Notes under the pieces: generated by a model | The model's database searches: none | The model's input: only the letters and a program-made list of their open reading frames with translations | Told to the model about the DNA's origin: nothing | Position numbers and translations under genes: made by a program | Assembly: GCF_032362555.1 (NCBI RefSeq) | Contig: NC_083509.1 | Span: forward strand, 7,339,001-7,403,000 | Source of the DNA: Amyelois transitella | Taxonomy: Eukaryota; Arthropoda; Insecta; Lepidoptera; Pyralidae | Direction of reading: 5' to 3' | Length of the DNA stretch: 64,000 bases | Shown: piece after piece, positions 13,704 through 27,200 of the stretch | Numbering within the stretch: position 1 is the stretch's first letter | Layout: every line of letters begins with the position of its first letter

Positions 13704-15171
13704 TCAAACAGTCACCGGAATCTTTATTTCCTTATTCACAACATAAAATTTATGTTTTTTTCCTAACACTCCCCAAATAACAGCAATATTTTCAATTATA
13801 ATATTAAATGGAATGGTGGCTAATGCTCCACAAACAAACAAACAGAATTTAAATGGTCCAAACCTGTAGACAGGAAAAGACTTAATGACCCCAAAAATAT
13901 ACATATAAATATTCACAGCACCTATAAAACCACAAACAATATCAAGAATGTATGGGCAAGGAATTGGACATACAGCAGCCAGAAAAATATTACTGGTTGA
14001 AAGTGGTAGAGTCACCCAGGAGTAGCATGATATTGCAAGGAATATCTTGTGCATTACAGGTATCTCCTTAGAGTGAACCACTAACAGTATACCCTGAATC
14101 CATCTTTTCCTCTGTTGGATAAAGTCCCACAGTGTAAAAGGTGACTTTTCCCACATTTCACCCTCAACAAAGTTAAATGTATAACCTTGTGAATAAGCTT
14201 TCATAGCAAAATAACAGTCTTCAGCCACGGATCCATCCAATCCATTATCAAATGACACCTTTTTTTCAGCACCAACCTAGAACCAATGATTTTTGTGATG
14301 AATCATAATAGCCAATCAAAAAAAAAGGAGGTAAAATAATATTTTTTTATAGTTAGTTAGTTAGTACCTGTGTTACAACATATGATCCTTTCCAACTAAA
14401 AAGTGGTCTATGGAACATATAAAACTGAAATCTCAGTTTTCCCATATCATCTGCCACACGAAAGCTGTCTGCAAGAGTGGTTATCCAGTTTACAATATTC
14501 TCATTGGCATAAGTGATAAGACCTTGTCCAAACTGATACTGACCGTCTAATACGAAATTCAATATTCCTCTGATACAGTTATCAGTTAAAAGAGTTTCTT
14601 CATCAAGATGTACAATATAATCTGTATCTTCCAATGCATTAACATTATCTTCTAGACAGTACTGTAGTGCTCTAGACTTAAAGAGGGCTCCAGTTTTAGT
14701 TTTATACTCTGATGGAACAACCACCTCTCTTACTCTATTGTGTTTTGGCAAATTTATGACTTTGTCAGTGACAACTTCAATCATAAAGTGCTCCATTCCA
14801 GCATCCACACATAAGTTCATATTTTTTGTTACATTTTCTCTTACAAGTTTTGGAAAATCACCCCTAGTGACCACTCTTATACAAATAAAAGGAGCTAGTA
14901 ATGGGGACCCTCTCAGTTTCACTTTGCCAGGGAATGCATTGAAGAATATCAGTCCAAAAAAGTTACAGAGGACCTGTGGTATTGTCAACAATGTCAGTAG
15001 CCTTAACACATACAGCAGCACTGTCCCATAAATACCATAGGTTTCCCATGGATCAACAGTTACTTTCTCTGTTGCATTTAAATTAATAGCTCCAGTAAGC
15101 ACAAGTGATATGAATATAAATGATAAAAATGAAAGGCAATGCAGTAAATGTTTTACTCTTCCTTTGAACAT
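13704..15171 (-). CDS. egh: Egghead, beta-1,4-mannosyltransferase
   Basis: Golgi/ER membrane glycosyltransferase (GT2 family) that adds mannose to glucosylceramide to make the arthro-series glycolipid core (MacCer); the next step in flies is Brainiac. Two coding exons, 15171-14368 and 14276-13704, give 458 aa, nearly the fly length. Seen in the protein: hydrophobic segments at about residues 8-30 and 48-80, 'CIRVVTRGDFP' at about 97-107, the DEE of HLDEETLL at 190-192, an ED pair at 287-288, and the QxxRW motif at 323-327 (QRKRW), followed by several C-terminal membrane segments. The start ATG lies one base after a splice acceptor and aligns with the fly start, so a non-coding first exon exists. 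The gene is divergent from DENND5. The sequence shows no break. Confidence 0.95.
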
Positions 15172-15670
15172 CCTGGAACAAAAAATATTAGAATGAGGAA
15201 CCAAACAATAGACATCACAAAAACAATTCAAGGTTGTAAGATCATTCTGTGTACTAAAATAGCAATACAAATGGGATGCTCATTGCCCAATGTGCCTACA
15301 AATTGAATAGTTTAAATGTGTCATATTCTTGCCAGTTGAAATCCTTTTCAATAGCACATTTTGGTTATTACAACTAGGACAGGTCATGTAAGGCACTTAC
15401 ATGAAAAAATTACAAGCAGACTATGAAGTACTTTACGCTTCTAAGTTATTGAATAGGTAATTACTATCCATCGGTCGTGCTGAAAAAGTTTTCAGGCACA
15501 TTAATCTATTCGATCGGTAACTGCTTTATTTTTCTACCACGATTGTATACATAGGATTGTGCTATGAATTTATGTGGTTCATATGAATTTAAGCAATTCA
15601 AACGGAACCGACATAAAAATGAATGTAATAATCGTAGGCAATTTAATTTAAAAATGCAATAAAAACATAC

Positions 15671-15930
15671 CTTAAGTCTAGGATTATATCGATTTAAAAG
15701 CCTGATTTCTTCTTCGAAGAGTTCAATGATATACAGTGCATAAGAGTTAAATCGAAAAAAAAACGCAGAAAGCTTAAGTTTATGTTAAAAATAACATCTG
15801 AATGTAAATATTCTACAACAGGATTAATTTCTTTTAATAAAAATACCTTTAAATGGAAAAAGAATCTATGTAAAACACACGCCCTAGTCCTATCAAACAA
15901 ACCACCGCACGCAACTTCTTTCACTTCACT
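15671..15930 (-). other. Probable egghead 5' UTR exon
   Basis: On the minus strand a good donor (TTAAG|GTATGT, border at 15671/15670) precedes the acceptor at 15173-15174 in front of the egghead ATG. The upstream limit is not visible; a CT-rich, GC-richer stretch at about 15925-15975 may be near the transcription start. Confidence 0.4.
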
Positions 15931-16497
15931 TCACATTTCGCTCTCGCTCCGTCAGCCGACAACAGGCGCCTTCTATTTTGTTGATTGGCAATTCTTTGAC
16001 ACTGACATAGGGATTCTTCATAGAATGAGAATGATGATCACCCGATCATCATTCTGTTCTGAAATCAAGTCTAAAGGTGAGGTGGGGTAAGATATGACAT
16101 ACTTTCCTACTAGTATTATAATTATATTCGGTTTATGTTATGATTCAATTGTCTATTTTGTGTTATTTAAAGTTACGTTGATACATATGTACATTGAAAT
16201 AAAAAATGTTTTAGTTGAAAGTGTTCATATTCTTAATAATACTTCCAGAATGTAATCAATTAAATGGTTTACAGATAACTATTTTTCATGCCTACCAGAA
16301 GGGGGAAGAAAATACAGTAGATAACTAATTTTCGATTACAATATAAGTTTGAACGAAAATTAGCTTTACTGTTTCTGTTTCCGAACAAACAATATAAATG
16401 AATGAATTTATAAGAAAATAGGTACAATATGTTTAAGTTTTGGATAAAAAATGGCATATAATTATTGGAGTAGACAAATGAAAACAACGAAGTCAGC

Positions 16498-16620
16498 ATG
16501 GCACGGGCGACGCCGTATTTATCGCGCGAAAAATATCGCTGTTTCGCTTTTTATTGTTTTATTATGACTTGAAACTGGAATAACAAAGGTTACTTTTTTC
16601 TGGAAATTACGGGGACGAAT
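16498..16620 (+). repeat. MITE 'cgcgcgataaa' family, one end
   Basis: Contains gcgacgccgtatttatcgcgcg followed by 'gctgtttcgctttttatt', the left end of the MITE that is complete at 16939-17096. No right end was found. Confidence 0.5.
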
Positions 16621-16938
16621 AGTTTGTAAATAAGTATGCTTCACTTGACCAAGAGTGGATGCATTTTTGAAAGTAATTAATATTCTAAATGAGAAAGAAG
16701 CTGCACTAAATAGACATGTAGGCGTAATTAATATTAAATATAATATAAATCTACGACATACTAATCATTAAGATAGCTGGTGCTACATTGCCTTAAAACA
16801 GCTCTAACTGAGATGTTGAAACATATTTTATTTAGGTATGCATTATCTAATGTTAAGGAAAAACCGGTCCGACCAGGATAATAATGATAATGACATTATT
16901 TTTTTATCGCGAGACAATCATGGATCATAAGTTAAGAA

Positions 16939-17096
16939 TGGAACACATGCCCCCGTAGTAGGTAGATCACACGCGACGCCGTATTTCACGAGCGAAAAAT
17001 TATCAAAGTCCCCTTTCATGTCATAATAAAAACCGAAACAGCGATAGCTTTTAGCGCGATAAAAACGGCGTGACGCGTGCCTAACTATGGGGTCTA
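16939..17096. repeat. MITE 'cgcgcgataaa' family, full copy
   Basis: About 160 bp with imperfect terminal inverted repeats: left 'acgcgacgccgtatttcacg', right 'gcgcgataaaaacggcgtga'. Outside them are ccccgtag on the left and ctatgggg on the right, which also pair. Related copies are at 16498, 27795 and 29521. It lies in the egghead/DENND5 intergenic region. Confidence 0.6.
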
Positions 17097-17507
17097 GCCC
17101 TTTTCTATATCGCTCGGCTTGATTTCTTGTTAAAAGAAGTTTGGATTATTGATAATTAAATGTGCGTGGCTTAGCATGTTTCATTTAAGTTCAATGCAGG
17201 ATTTAGTTAATGACTTTTGATGTAGACCCAAAAAGTCCCGAGAAAGTGCGCAGTACAGTAAAGCACCCACAGATTTTACTCAACCAATATACCTAGTATA
17301 ACAACAAACAACAACGACGACAACGACAAGGACTGACTGACACTGGCCAAAATCAAACTTCTTCATGAGCTTATCATGAAGAAGTTTCATTTCTGAAACG
17401 TAGAAAAGTAAAAAATCTTCCAACTTCTCACTGATTCTGTGCACTACATTTTCCCAAAATTTGTGTTTGAAGGGATTCATTCCTTTTTTACCAATCCGGT
17501 GCCCCGT

Positions 17508-17574
17508 ATAATTTGGATGGGTCCCGATTGTGAATCACAATCGGGACCCATCCAAATTATCACAATTTGTGATA
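17508..17574. repeat. 53-bp near-perfect palindrome plus adjacent 17-bp palindrome
   Basis: Positions 17508-17533 and 17535-17560 are exact reverse complements (26 bp arms) around one central base. A second palindrome, 17558-17574, has exact 8-bp arms around one base and overlaps the end of the first by three bases. There is no matching target duplication, so it could be a fold-back element, a regulatory cruciform or a replication-slippage product. It lies about 0.7 kb upstream of the DENND5 ATG. Confidence 0.85.
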
Positions 17575-18289
17575 AGTACTTATATTCTGCTTTTGAATTT
17601 GTCTTTTTTTGTGTGTTATAGATATAATACTATTAGGTATAGATAGATTAAAAACTATTAGGTACACTATTTCAATGGTGCAATTATTCAGTCGTATGCA
17701 CAAACATAATACAAAGGTACCTACTCTTATTACTTATCAAACTACTGGGCTTGTTTTTTATGTTTATTTGTTTTAACGCAATCGGTTTTTTTTTTTTGTT
17801 TAAACAATATATATTTTAATATTTTCAGTGAACTTATACGAGAAATTAACTCGCGGGCAATAGCTAGTGTGTGTGTTTATTGATGAAATGTTCGTGGACA
17901 AGTTAAGCATCCACAGCTATTATTTTTATAACGAGAACTGCTCGACACTGGCAAAAATAAGCTCATGGAGAAGTTTTACTGCCACAACAAAGAAAAGAAA
18001 AAAGTGTTTGACAGCAGCTGTCATGTTTAGTCAAAGTGACAAAGTATTATGCTATGCAGGCAGCAGGCACCAGGCAGCTGTTGTTCGTGTGTTTTGCATT
18101 GTTGACGAATTGTATCTGATAATTAATTTTCAAGCTTTATAATATCCAATAAGGGAAATTATGTGAATCAATAATGATGACTAGTTTACCATAAAAGTCA
18201 GACGAATTGTGAAAATGCTGAAGTAAACATTCAGATCTTGTCATTCGAAGAGAAAGTGTTTCATTATTGAATAACGGGTCGATAGAAAT
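17575..18289 (+). promoter_or_regulatory. DENND5 upstream region and probable 5' UTR
   Basis: The 700 bp before the DENND5 ATG. The ORF 17867-18142 has no recognisable protein. The transcription start is not evident; AT content falls around 17930-18120, which may be the 5' UTR. Confidence 0.3.
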
Positions 18290-21200
18290 ATGTCTGTCCC
18301 TGATTTGTCTGTTGGATGTAGATTTGCTGATTATTTTGCCATTTGTGGCCTCGACTTTGATTCAGGCTTAGAACCAGATCGCCTTTGTGGTATGTGCAGA
18401 ATTAGTTGACGATTTCTCTTGTGTAGTCTACAAAATCAATAATTGTGTTCCATTTTCAGGTGACAATTTACATGTTTCACCGCTAGATCGCTCATATAAA
18501 GGGAAGATTTTAGCGCACTACCCTGAAAACATAACAAGCAATCCATTTGATGAACATGCTGTTTGTATGGTAATGTAAAAATTCTTGTTTATGAATTTAA
18601 AAACGAATGGCAATTTATCTGAATAGTTTATGCTATAGTAAAGAATTTAATTTACCTTATTACCTGTGAGTTAAAGTGCAAATCAACATATAATAAAATA
18701 TTATGTTTCTCCAGCTATGCTTGCCATCGGGACTGCAGTTTAGAACACAGAAACATTCCCTAGAGCCAAAATTTCACAGCTTTGTTGTAACAAGAGAAAA
18801 TGCATCTAGATACTATGGATTCAGCCTCATCTTCTATGAAGAAGTTAGAAACACAAAGATATGTACTGCAATGCATACCCTACAGGTAACTTATTTATTA
18901 GAATGTCTTGTCATAATAGCAATTTTCTGCATTGATTATTGTAACTTTGAATACTTATTAACTTCATGACAAATTTAAGATACTTTTTATTATTGTGCAA
19001 TGTGGTTCCCGGCACCAACATAAAAAAGAATAGGACCACTCCATCTTATTTTTCGTGGATGTTGTACTCTTACAACGCCTTTATGTCGCCTCTGCGACTA
19101 AGGGCTTATAAACTTGGCATTCTTGTTTTAGACATTGGGTTAGCAATCTGTCACTATTTGAATCTCAATGATATCATAAAGCTAAGCAGCTGAATGTGGC
19201 CTACCAGTCTCTTCAAGAATTTTGGCTTTGTCTACTCCGCAAGGGATATAGAGTTATAGACTTAACTAAATAAATGAAGAGTTCATAAAAAATAGGCATA
19301 TAACATAAAAATGTTTTTCATGCTGTATAAACAGTTGGATTTGAATGAATACACACAAGCAGTCTTATCATATGTTCCCTGCCTGACTATTTGATATATA
19401 TATTCCTAAGATGTCCAAAAAATAGTATTTTACTTTGTGCTGGTTATCACTTCTTAAGTGCTTTTATTCACCTACATATTTGTTATTTGTAGCACATCTG
19501 CTAAATATTTTGTTGTAGGTTAACTAAACTATGTGAATAAATATACATATGTAAGTTAATAATGTATAATTTGTGAAATTTTCATATAACTTATGGTTAT
19601 CATTTTTTTAAGGCAATGTATATCACAGAATTGTCCAGTGGACAGACACCTCCAGGACATAGGAAAGGCTCTGGAAAGGAAAGTTCACGATCACTCCCCC
19701 GATCTTTTAAACTCACACCACACACGGGTGCAGCACTCACCTACTACGACATTGCCAAAGATAAACTTTATGTAGCCAAAAGTATAGCACTGATATGTCA
19801 GTATCCTTATGTAAGAGTGGCTCAGTTATTTTTAGAGAATTTGTTTCGGTAAGTTACCTTTTAGATGTACCTATTTACCTTTACACTCATTTTGTAAGGA
19901 CCATGATATAGTTTACTTTATAAAAGGCAATCATTACTAATATTCTTAGCTGTTGTGTTCAATAGTTGGGTTCAAATATGATAATTTGGGAAAGTTTTTA
20001 CAGTTAGCTACTAGAATTTTTAACCTATCCTATGAAATCCACCGAAAGATATGTAGGACTAAGTCTGATGAACATTGTGATTGTGACACTATTTTGTTAT
20101 TTTTTTAATGTTTTTATCATACATTCTTATTTCATTATTCTTCAGTAACATTCTTCAAATGCCTGATTTATTGTAGACTTGTTACTAGGCACACACATAT
20201 TGGCTAATTTGATTTCCACATATTTGTACTGATACTGTAATAAGGAAGGAATGTTTTATCATAACTTAGACAAACTGAGTTAATTATGACATAAAACCTG
20301 TTATTTCTTGCAGATCTTTGCCTAGGCAACCCGGGCCGGGACTAAGCCCCGAGTCTTATGTCTACAACTTACTTTATGAAGTTCCAGTGCCCATTTTGGG
20401 TCAAGCTTTGCGTCTTTACGTACCCCCGCCTGAACCTCATCTTGACCCAATTCCTGTTGTAAGTAAAATTATATTTGTTGACAATTATTAAAAAATTTAA
20501 TGTGAGTCATTATTTAAATATGAGTATTTTAAATCAAAAATAAGTCGAAAAAGGCTACTAAAGGAATAGACATATTCATATTTCCCAACCTACAGCTTTT
20601 ACAATGTCCAATTCGGGTTTGGTTGCCAAGGGTATGGAGGTCTGGGTTCCTCTCCAAAAAGTGAGCATGTAACCGGGATTTACACCAAAGGAAGAGAAAA
20701 TGATAATAAACTTAATTATTAAGATGAAAAAACCACAAGTATAAGAATTTATGTAGCACAATCAGTCACATTAAGTGTTTGCTTTATATCTTGTCAAAGT
20801 ACTGTTCTTGAACCTGGATTCTTATTTTTGTCTGTGATTGTATCTTCAGGTGATAAGAATGCCAAATCCCCCAGAAGAGTTACCACTATTGGATTATCCA
20901 TTAAGGGTTATGTTTGCCACTCTTGGAGTCGACTGTGTTGTCCAATTGTTCACATGTGTGCTTTTAGAACATCAAGTCCTACTTAGATCCAGTGGTAAGT
21001 GTATATTATTAAATAAATTTCTATTCCCACTGCTGCAAAGTTGTTGCCGTGTTCTCACCTGATTATTATCAGCCAATCAAGAATAAAATATAGTGATGCT
21101 GATGGCTTTGGTTTGAAAAAGTATAAATGATAGATTGAAATAAATACGAGTTGAATTTTCTTATATTTCGCTGGACCGATTCGTCTTGAGTTAAAAACCC

Positions 21201-24200
21201 CGCGTTCTAACATAGGATACTTTGTTTTCAAAAATCAACCCCTAAGATACTAAAATGGTAAAGTTTGTATGAAAATGAATAATGCTATCCATGTGAAGCT
21301 GGGCCCAATCGCTAGTATTATAAAGTTATAGAAGAATTTTAAGAACTTATTAGTATGCTAATTAAATAAATTTGTATCCACAGATTACAACAAGTTGATG
21401 CTTGTAGCAGAGTGTATAGTATCACTCCTATTGCCGTTCACGTGGGCCCACGTCTACGTGCCCATACTTCCAGCGCCGCTCTACCATTTTCTGGATGCAC
21501 CGGTCCCTTTTGTTATGGGTAAAGTATCATGCTTGACTTCCATTTATGTCTTCATTACCGTCTTAGGACGTCTATCTATTAATACATTAATATATTTCTA
21601 TCAAAATTAAATCTTGTGTAAAAGTTAATGATATATTCAAAGTGGTAAATTTTTAAAGCAGTAAATACTTTCTTAATAATAAAATATTACTATTAATGTT
21701 ATAAGAGAAAAGATTTGAATTTGCATTTGTACACTCAAAAATTTAATGTTATTTGGCACAGAGACTAAACATTCGAAAGCAACTTAGCAGTTTTTCATTC
21801 TAGATGTTTTTCGACACTCAAGACGCGGCCTTTTAGTCACGGCTATTGTGTAGGTTTGACCCGTCCATTTTAAAAACTCCACATCACAGCCTTAAGTGCT
21901 TCACAGCCGCGGGTATTATTTTATTTTTGATAAATAAACTCAATCAATCAATTTGTGGTATACAAACGTCCAATAAAAACTGCACCGATTTTGATGCATA
22001 TTGACACTGGGTATTTAAAGCAGCATCATTCACGAATTCCCAGTGGAGCATAGAACCAAGAAAACGCTAGTCTTGTGTTGTATTAACAAAATAACAATTA
22101 TTTCAGGTCTACACGCTGACAGTGCAGCCGTCAGTATAGGCAGCAATGGCCTCCGCAGCATAGCCCTGGGTTCGGAGGCGGCCCTGTGTTTAGTGGATAT
22201 AGACAAACCAGACATACAGCTGCCAGAGGAACTGCCCATATTCCCCCACCGAACGCATTTCATAGAGGAAATCAACCACGTTTTGGACAAGCATCAGGTA
22301 ATTATATAGATATAAATAGGTGAAATAGATACTAATATTATAAAGCTGAAGAGTTTGTTTGTTTGATCGTGCTAATCTCAGGAACTGTGGTTCGAATTGA
22401 AAAATCCATCCAAAATATTTTTGCGTTGAATAGACCATTTATCGAGGAAGGCTTTAGGCTATATAACATCACGCTGCAACTTTTAGAAACGAAGAAATAA
22501 TATAAAATATGAAAAAAAAAATGTGGAGAATTATTCATCCTTGAGGGCTTCAATGATGCCTAAAATAACTATACCATGCGGACGAAGTCGCGGGCACAGC
22601 TAGTACTTATATGATATAATTGGCCTTTTGTAGTATTCAGGGCGGTTCAGAGGCAGCTGTGTTTAGTGGATATAGACAAACCCGATATCTGCTTGAGAAA
22701 CTACCGATATTTCAACAATGGATGCATTTAAAGGGAACCTACCATGTTTTTGACAAAGTTCAGGTAGAACAAACTAAAATGTGATAGATCTTCTCTCCTA
22801 CATTGCACCCTCGATCCGCGACATACATATGAATAGGTAAAATAAATATAAATATTTGAAACTAAATAATTGTCGACGACACAAGGAACATTTAGGGTTT
22901 GGTTTATTGTTTTAAAAAACGGAGTGGAATTTAAAATCGTTAATACAATATACGCAACTAGGTAAGCAGCTTGATATGTGGTTACGGCAGCCTATGCTTA
23001 TATTCGGTATTGTCTCAAGAAACTTATTTATTACACATTGTATTTATTCGACTTTGGTCACCTGGGCGATCAAATTCCACATTTTTGGTGTTAACTAATT
23101 TTATAAAAAAACCTTTTATGTTAGTGGTGTCTATGACCCTGTGTTTATGTTCGTAAATACTCATATCGTCACACTATAATTTCCGTATAAATGTTTTTTT
23201 TTTATAGATTCAAAGGCCAGAAACGGAACCTACTAAACTCGGAGTGCCTCTCAATGGAACGTCATATAAGCACATGAATGACAGTATGAGCAGTAGCTGC
23301 ACATTACCTTCTGGTAAGTTCTGTTGTTAATTATGATGTGGATTTTGTTTTATGATAGACTTTTTTGTTTATGTATGTATCCATAAGTCAAAACTATTTT
23401 ATTTGAGACTGTATACCATAAGGTTGTATTGAGGAAATGTCGTATTATTCTTGAAAATTAAGCAAGGGACGGAATATTTATGTAAAGGATGAAAAACTTC
23501 GTTTCTTCGTTCGTTCGTGTTCAATGATTTCGGATTCGTTCATTTTGATCAAAAACTTTTTCATCCTTAAAGTATGTAATAACAATAATATGAAGGTTGC
23601 TGAAGCTGTTTTCTTTTATGCTGCTATTTTTTTTTTAATTATTCGCTTCTCTACTAGTGAAATATGCTCATCTGTCGCCTGCCGTTCCCTTCATGCGCGA
23701 CGCGAGGTCCACTCTCATTTGGCTGGACTTGGATAGTTAATAAATATTATTATTATATAGCCTCAACCAACCATAGACTTTTATGGTGGTGAAAAGCCTG
23801 AAAAAATAGGAGTAGGAAAGTCAGGTTTTACTCCCTTGGATCATGGTTAATTTACCTCGACTCTATGAAACCTTATACACAATCCAATAAAAATTTCTGT
23901 ACCGCGATGCACATTACATTGTTTTGATACAACGCCATCTAGCCACACTATACAGAAACGTGTACCTATGTATTTAATCAATTTTTATAAGTGCCTATCT
24001 TCTATAATGTACTTCCAAATTTATAACAGCTCTAATGGCATGGCATAATATCACGTCTTTATCCCTAACGGGGTATACAGAACCAAAAATGTTAAAGAAT
24101 CTGAAAGTCCTCAATTCATCTGGATAGCTAATTATTAATGGGAGGAATTGAGATACAGATATTGACAGGTTGCTAGCCCATCGCCATAAACATGTATGAT

Positions 24201-27200
24201 AAAATCTTCTGCTTCCTTTTATACAAATTTACCTTCGCTTTTTTTTTAATTATTCATATAACGCAAACTTTACCTAGGTAAGTATGGTACATTCTAATTA
24301 TGTGAATTTCATTCATTCATCCTTTCGGCCGCCATGGCAACTCAGTTTCGTAACTAGTTGTGAAAAAGGCTTTATTATTTTCAGACAAAGTTCATGTCAC
24401 CAAAGTTGAAATAAAATAAAAATGCTTATAGGTAGTATTAGTACATCAGGTGTTGTTACTGTTAATGTAACTTAATTTTTTTTCTTCTCAGGCGGTTTGC
24501 GGCGAAAGCACTCGTTACACGACGTACTGGAATGGGAGGAGAGTCGTCCACTGACGGCCTCCCCTCCCGCGTCCCCCACCCGCCGCGCCCCGCTCCGCCT
24601 CGATGCTTTGCAACGCATCGTGGATATCGCTAAACGGACTGGTAAGTTATGTTGCCATGTTTACGTAGTCGTGTTGCCGGGTGTAGGGTAACCAAATTTC
24701 ATGATGAATTGTTTCATTTTGAGGGTGAACTAAAATGAATACTGTTTGTGTAGCTAGTTTACAATTACTTCGTAAACGTTAAGACGATTCTAATGCAATC
24801 TCAATAAATGATATTGAAACATCGTCAAGAATGTCCCAAGTTCATGAAAAAAAAAAATGAAAAAATATTTATTTAGTAACTTACATGAAATGTCGAATAA
24901 TTTGCCTACTCAGATTCAAATTCCGAGCAGTTCTAAAAAAATGTATTATTATTCTTTATTAACTGAATATAAATGACACAATTTTTGTTGCAGGTGTTAG
25001 TTTAGATGAGGTAGATGCGGAAACAGTGATGCCAGCTTTAAAGAAGAAGAATTTGAACGACGAGGAGCAGTACAACGAAGATATGAAATTCAATATGGCC
25101 ATTAGAGAGACATTCCTAAATCGATTCGTTCATATTTTCCTTATGTACGAGAACTTTGTCATCATGCCAGACCAGGTCCTAAAACATTTTGTTACCGTAA
25201 AATCTATTCTAGGTTTATTTATAAGTATTTTTTATACATTTTACCTTAGTCTAGAATATTCCCTCAGTCTCCTAGAATATTGAGCCTTTTTCATCCCATT
25301 CCTTACTCTTTTTCTTTTACAGGATCGTGACTCTTGGTTATCGGCTCGTGAATCAATGGTAAACTTCGACAAAGCGTCGTTTCTTTCCGATCAACCGCAG
25401 CGCCATAGGCCATTTTTGTCGCGTTTTCTCGAAACTCAGATGTTTGCGACATTCATAGACAACAAAATAATGGCCAACTGGGGCGAATATGATGTCAATC
25501 TTCAAGTCTTCGAGCATAGAATAAAAGCTGTTAGGTAAGTCTTTCAGTAATAATGTTGTGTGCACTCTTATTTTGTGTGAAAGTCATCTTATATAACGTT
25601 TTTAATGGTGTAATAACATCGTTATGCGCACGTTACATAATAACCGCACTGCTCATAACAACACATGGTATTATAATGGGAATTAGAGCTTGGACGCTCA
25701 AGCGAGCTTGACTACAATCACGGTGAATATAGATACGTTGTTTATTAAATTTTGGGAAACGGAAAATTTTCCTTATTTTTATTTAATTTACATTGTTTTT
25801 ACATTTTTCTTGTTTGATTATAACTAACTAGCTGTGCCCGCGACTTCGTCCGCGTGGAATAGTTATTTTGGGCATCATTCAAGGGTAAATAATTTTCCCC
25901 GTTGTTTTCACATTTTCTATTATTTCTTCGCTCCTAATAGTTGCAGCGTGATGTAATATAGCCAAAAGCCTTCCTCGATAAATGGTCTATTCAACACAAA
26001 AATATTTTTTTAATTCGAACCAGTAGTTCCTGAGATAAGCGCGTTCAAACAAACAAACTCTTCAGTTTAATAATATTAGTATAGATTACCGAAGTGAATG
26101 ATCCCAAATCGATGAAACTGCATTTCACCAGCTGGTTTCTCATGCTTTAGAATAAGTTTCTCGCGTCAAATTTATGGTCAAAAAGCACGGTTAAAAAAAA
26201 ATTATTGCGAATGTAATACTCAAATTAAGAGAAGATTTAAACAAATTTGTGACATCAATGAAAAACATAATTTAAACCATGGTAGCGTACGTCGCCCGGA
26301 CCGTTTCTAAGCTCGGTCCGTTTACAGGCGGCGGCTAAACGAGGGCGGGCTGGCGCTGCGGGTGTATAGCGTGTGGACGGGCTCGGCGAGCGGGGCGGGC
26401 CGCGCGGCCGAGCTGGAGGCGGGCGCGCCGGCCGAGCGCCTGCCGCACCGCGCCGCCTACTACCGCGCCTTCCCCGCGCGCCTGGACGCGGCCGCGCTCG
26501 CGCCGCCGCCCGCCGCCGACCGCAGGTGTGTCAGCCCCCACCACGCGCAGGAATAACGCGGAACTAAAAATATATACCTTTCGTCTTATATAAGCAATGT
26601 TTGATTTGACGCAGCTATGTAGTCAATGAAATGTGTTTCTCGTTTACGTCAATTAGATCATACATACGTATTGTATGTATTTATTTTTCAACAGCGCTGA
26701 TAAGTGATGCGATATTTCTCAATAAAATTGTTACACTTTCATTTGGTCACTAAAAGTCTAGTGTTAAAAACAAGATCAAAACCCTCAAGTGAGATAAGTT
26801 CTTGTGGCGTTTATATTTTAGTAAATTTGATGTGATTTTCGCGCATTGTAGCTTTCTGGCAACTATAGATATCGATTCATTTTCGCATGTCTCGTTGCTG
26901 ATACCTTGAACACCGAGATAACAAGCTAGATTTATTCTTATAATTTTGTATTGTAGCTAAAACGATAATGTTATATTAAACTAACACTAATCACTTGTCA
27001 TAATATTATGTCAAATATTGACACGTTACAAGTGAATAGATATGTAGGATTTACAAAGTTATTGTTAGCTCGGTGAGCATATTCTTAATTCATTCGTTCA
27101 TCTTATATTCTAAAGATGCTTGTATAATATTTATTACAATATGTTACTTCAATAGAAGTAACTTCACTATTACATAATTTAAATTCAAGTCAAGCTTTTA

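Noticed and set aside
17867-18142. 91-aa ORF before DENND5
   Set aside because: Contains no homology to DENN proteins and ends in a stop before the DENND5 ATG; more likely 5' UTR.
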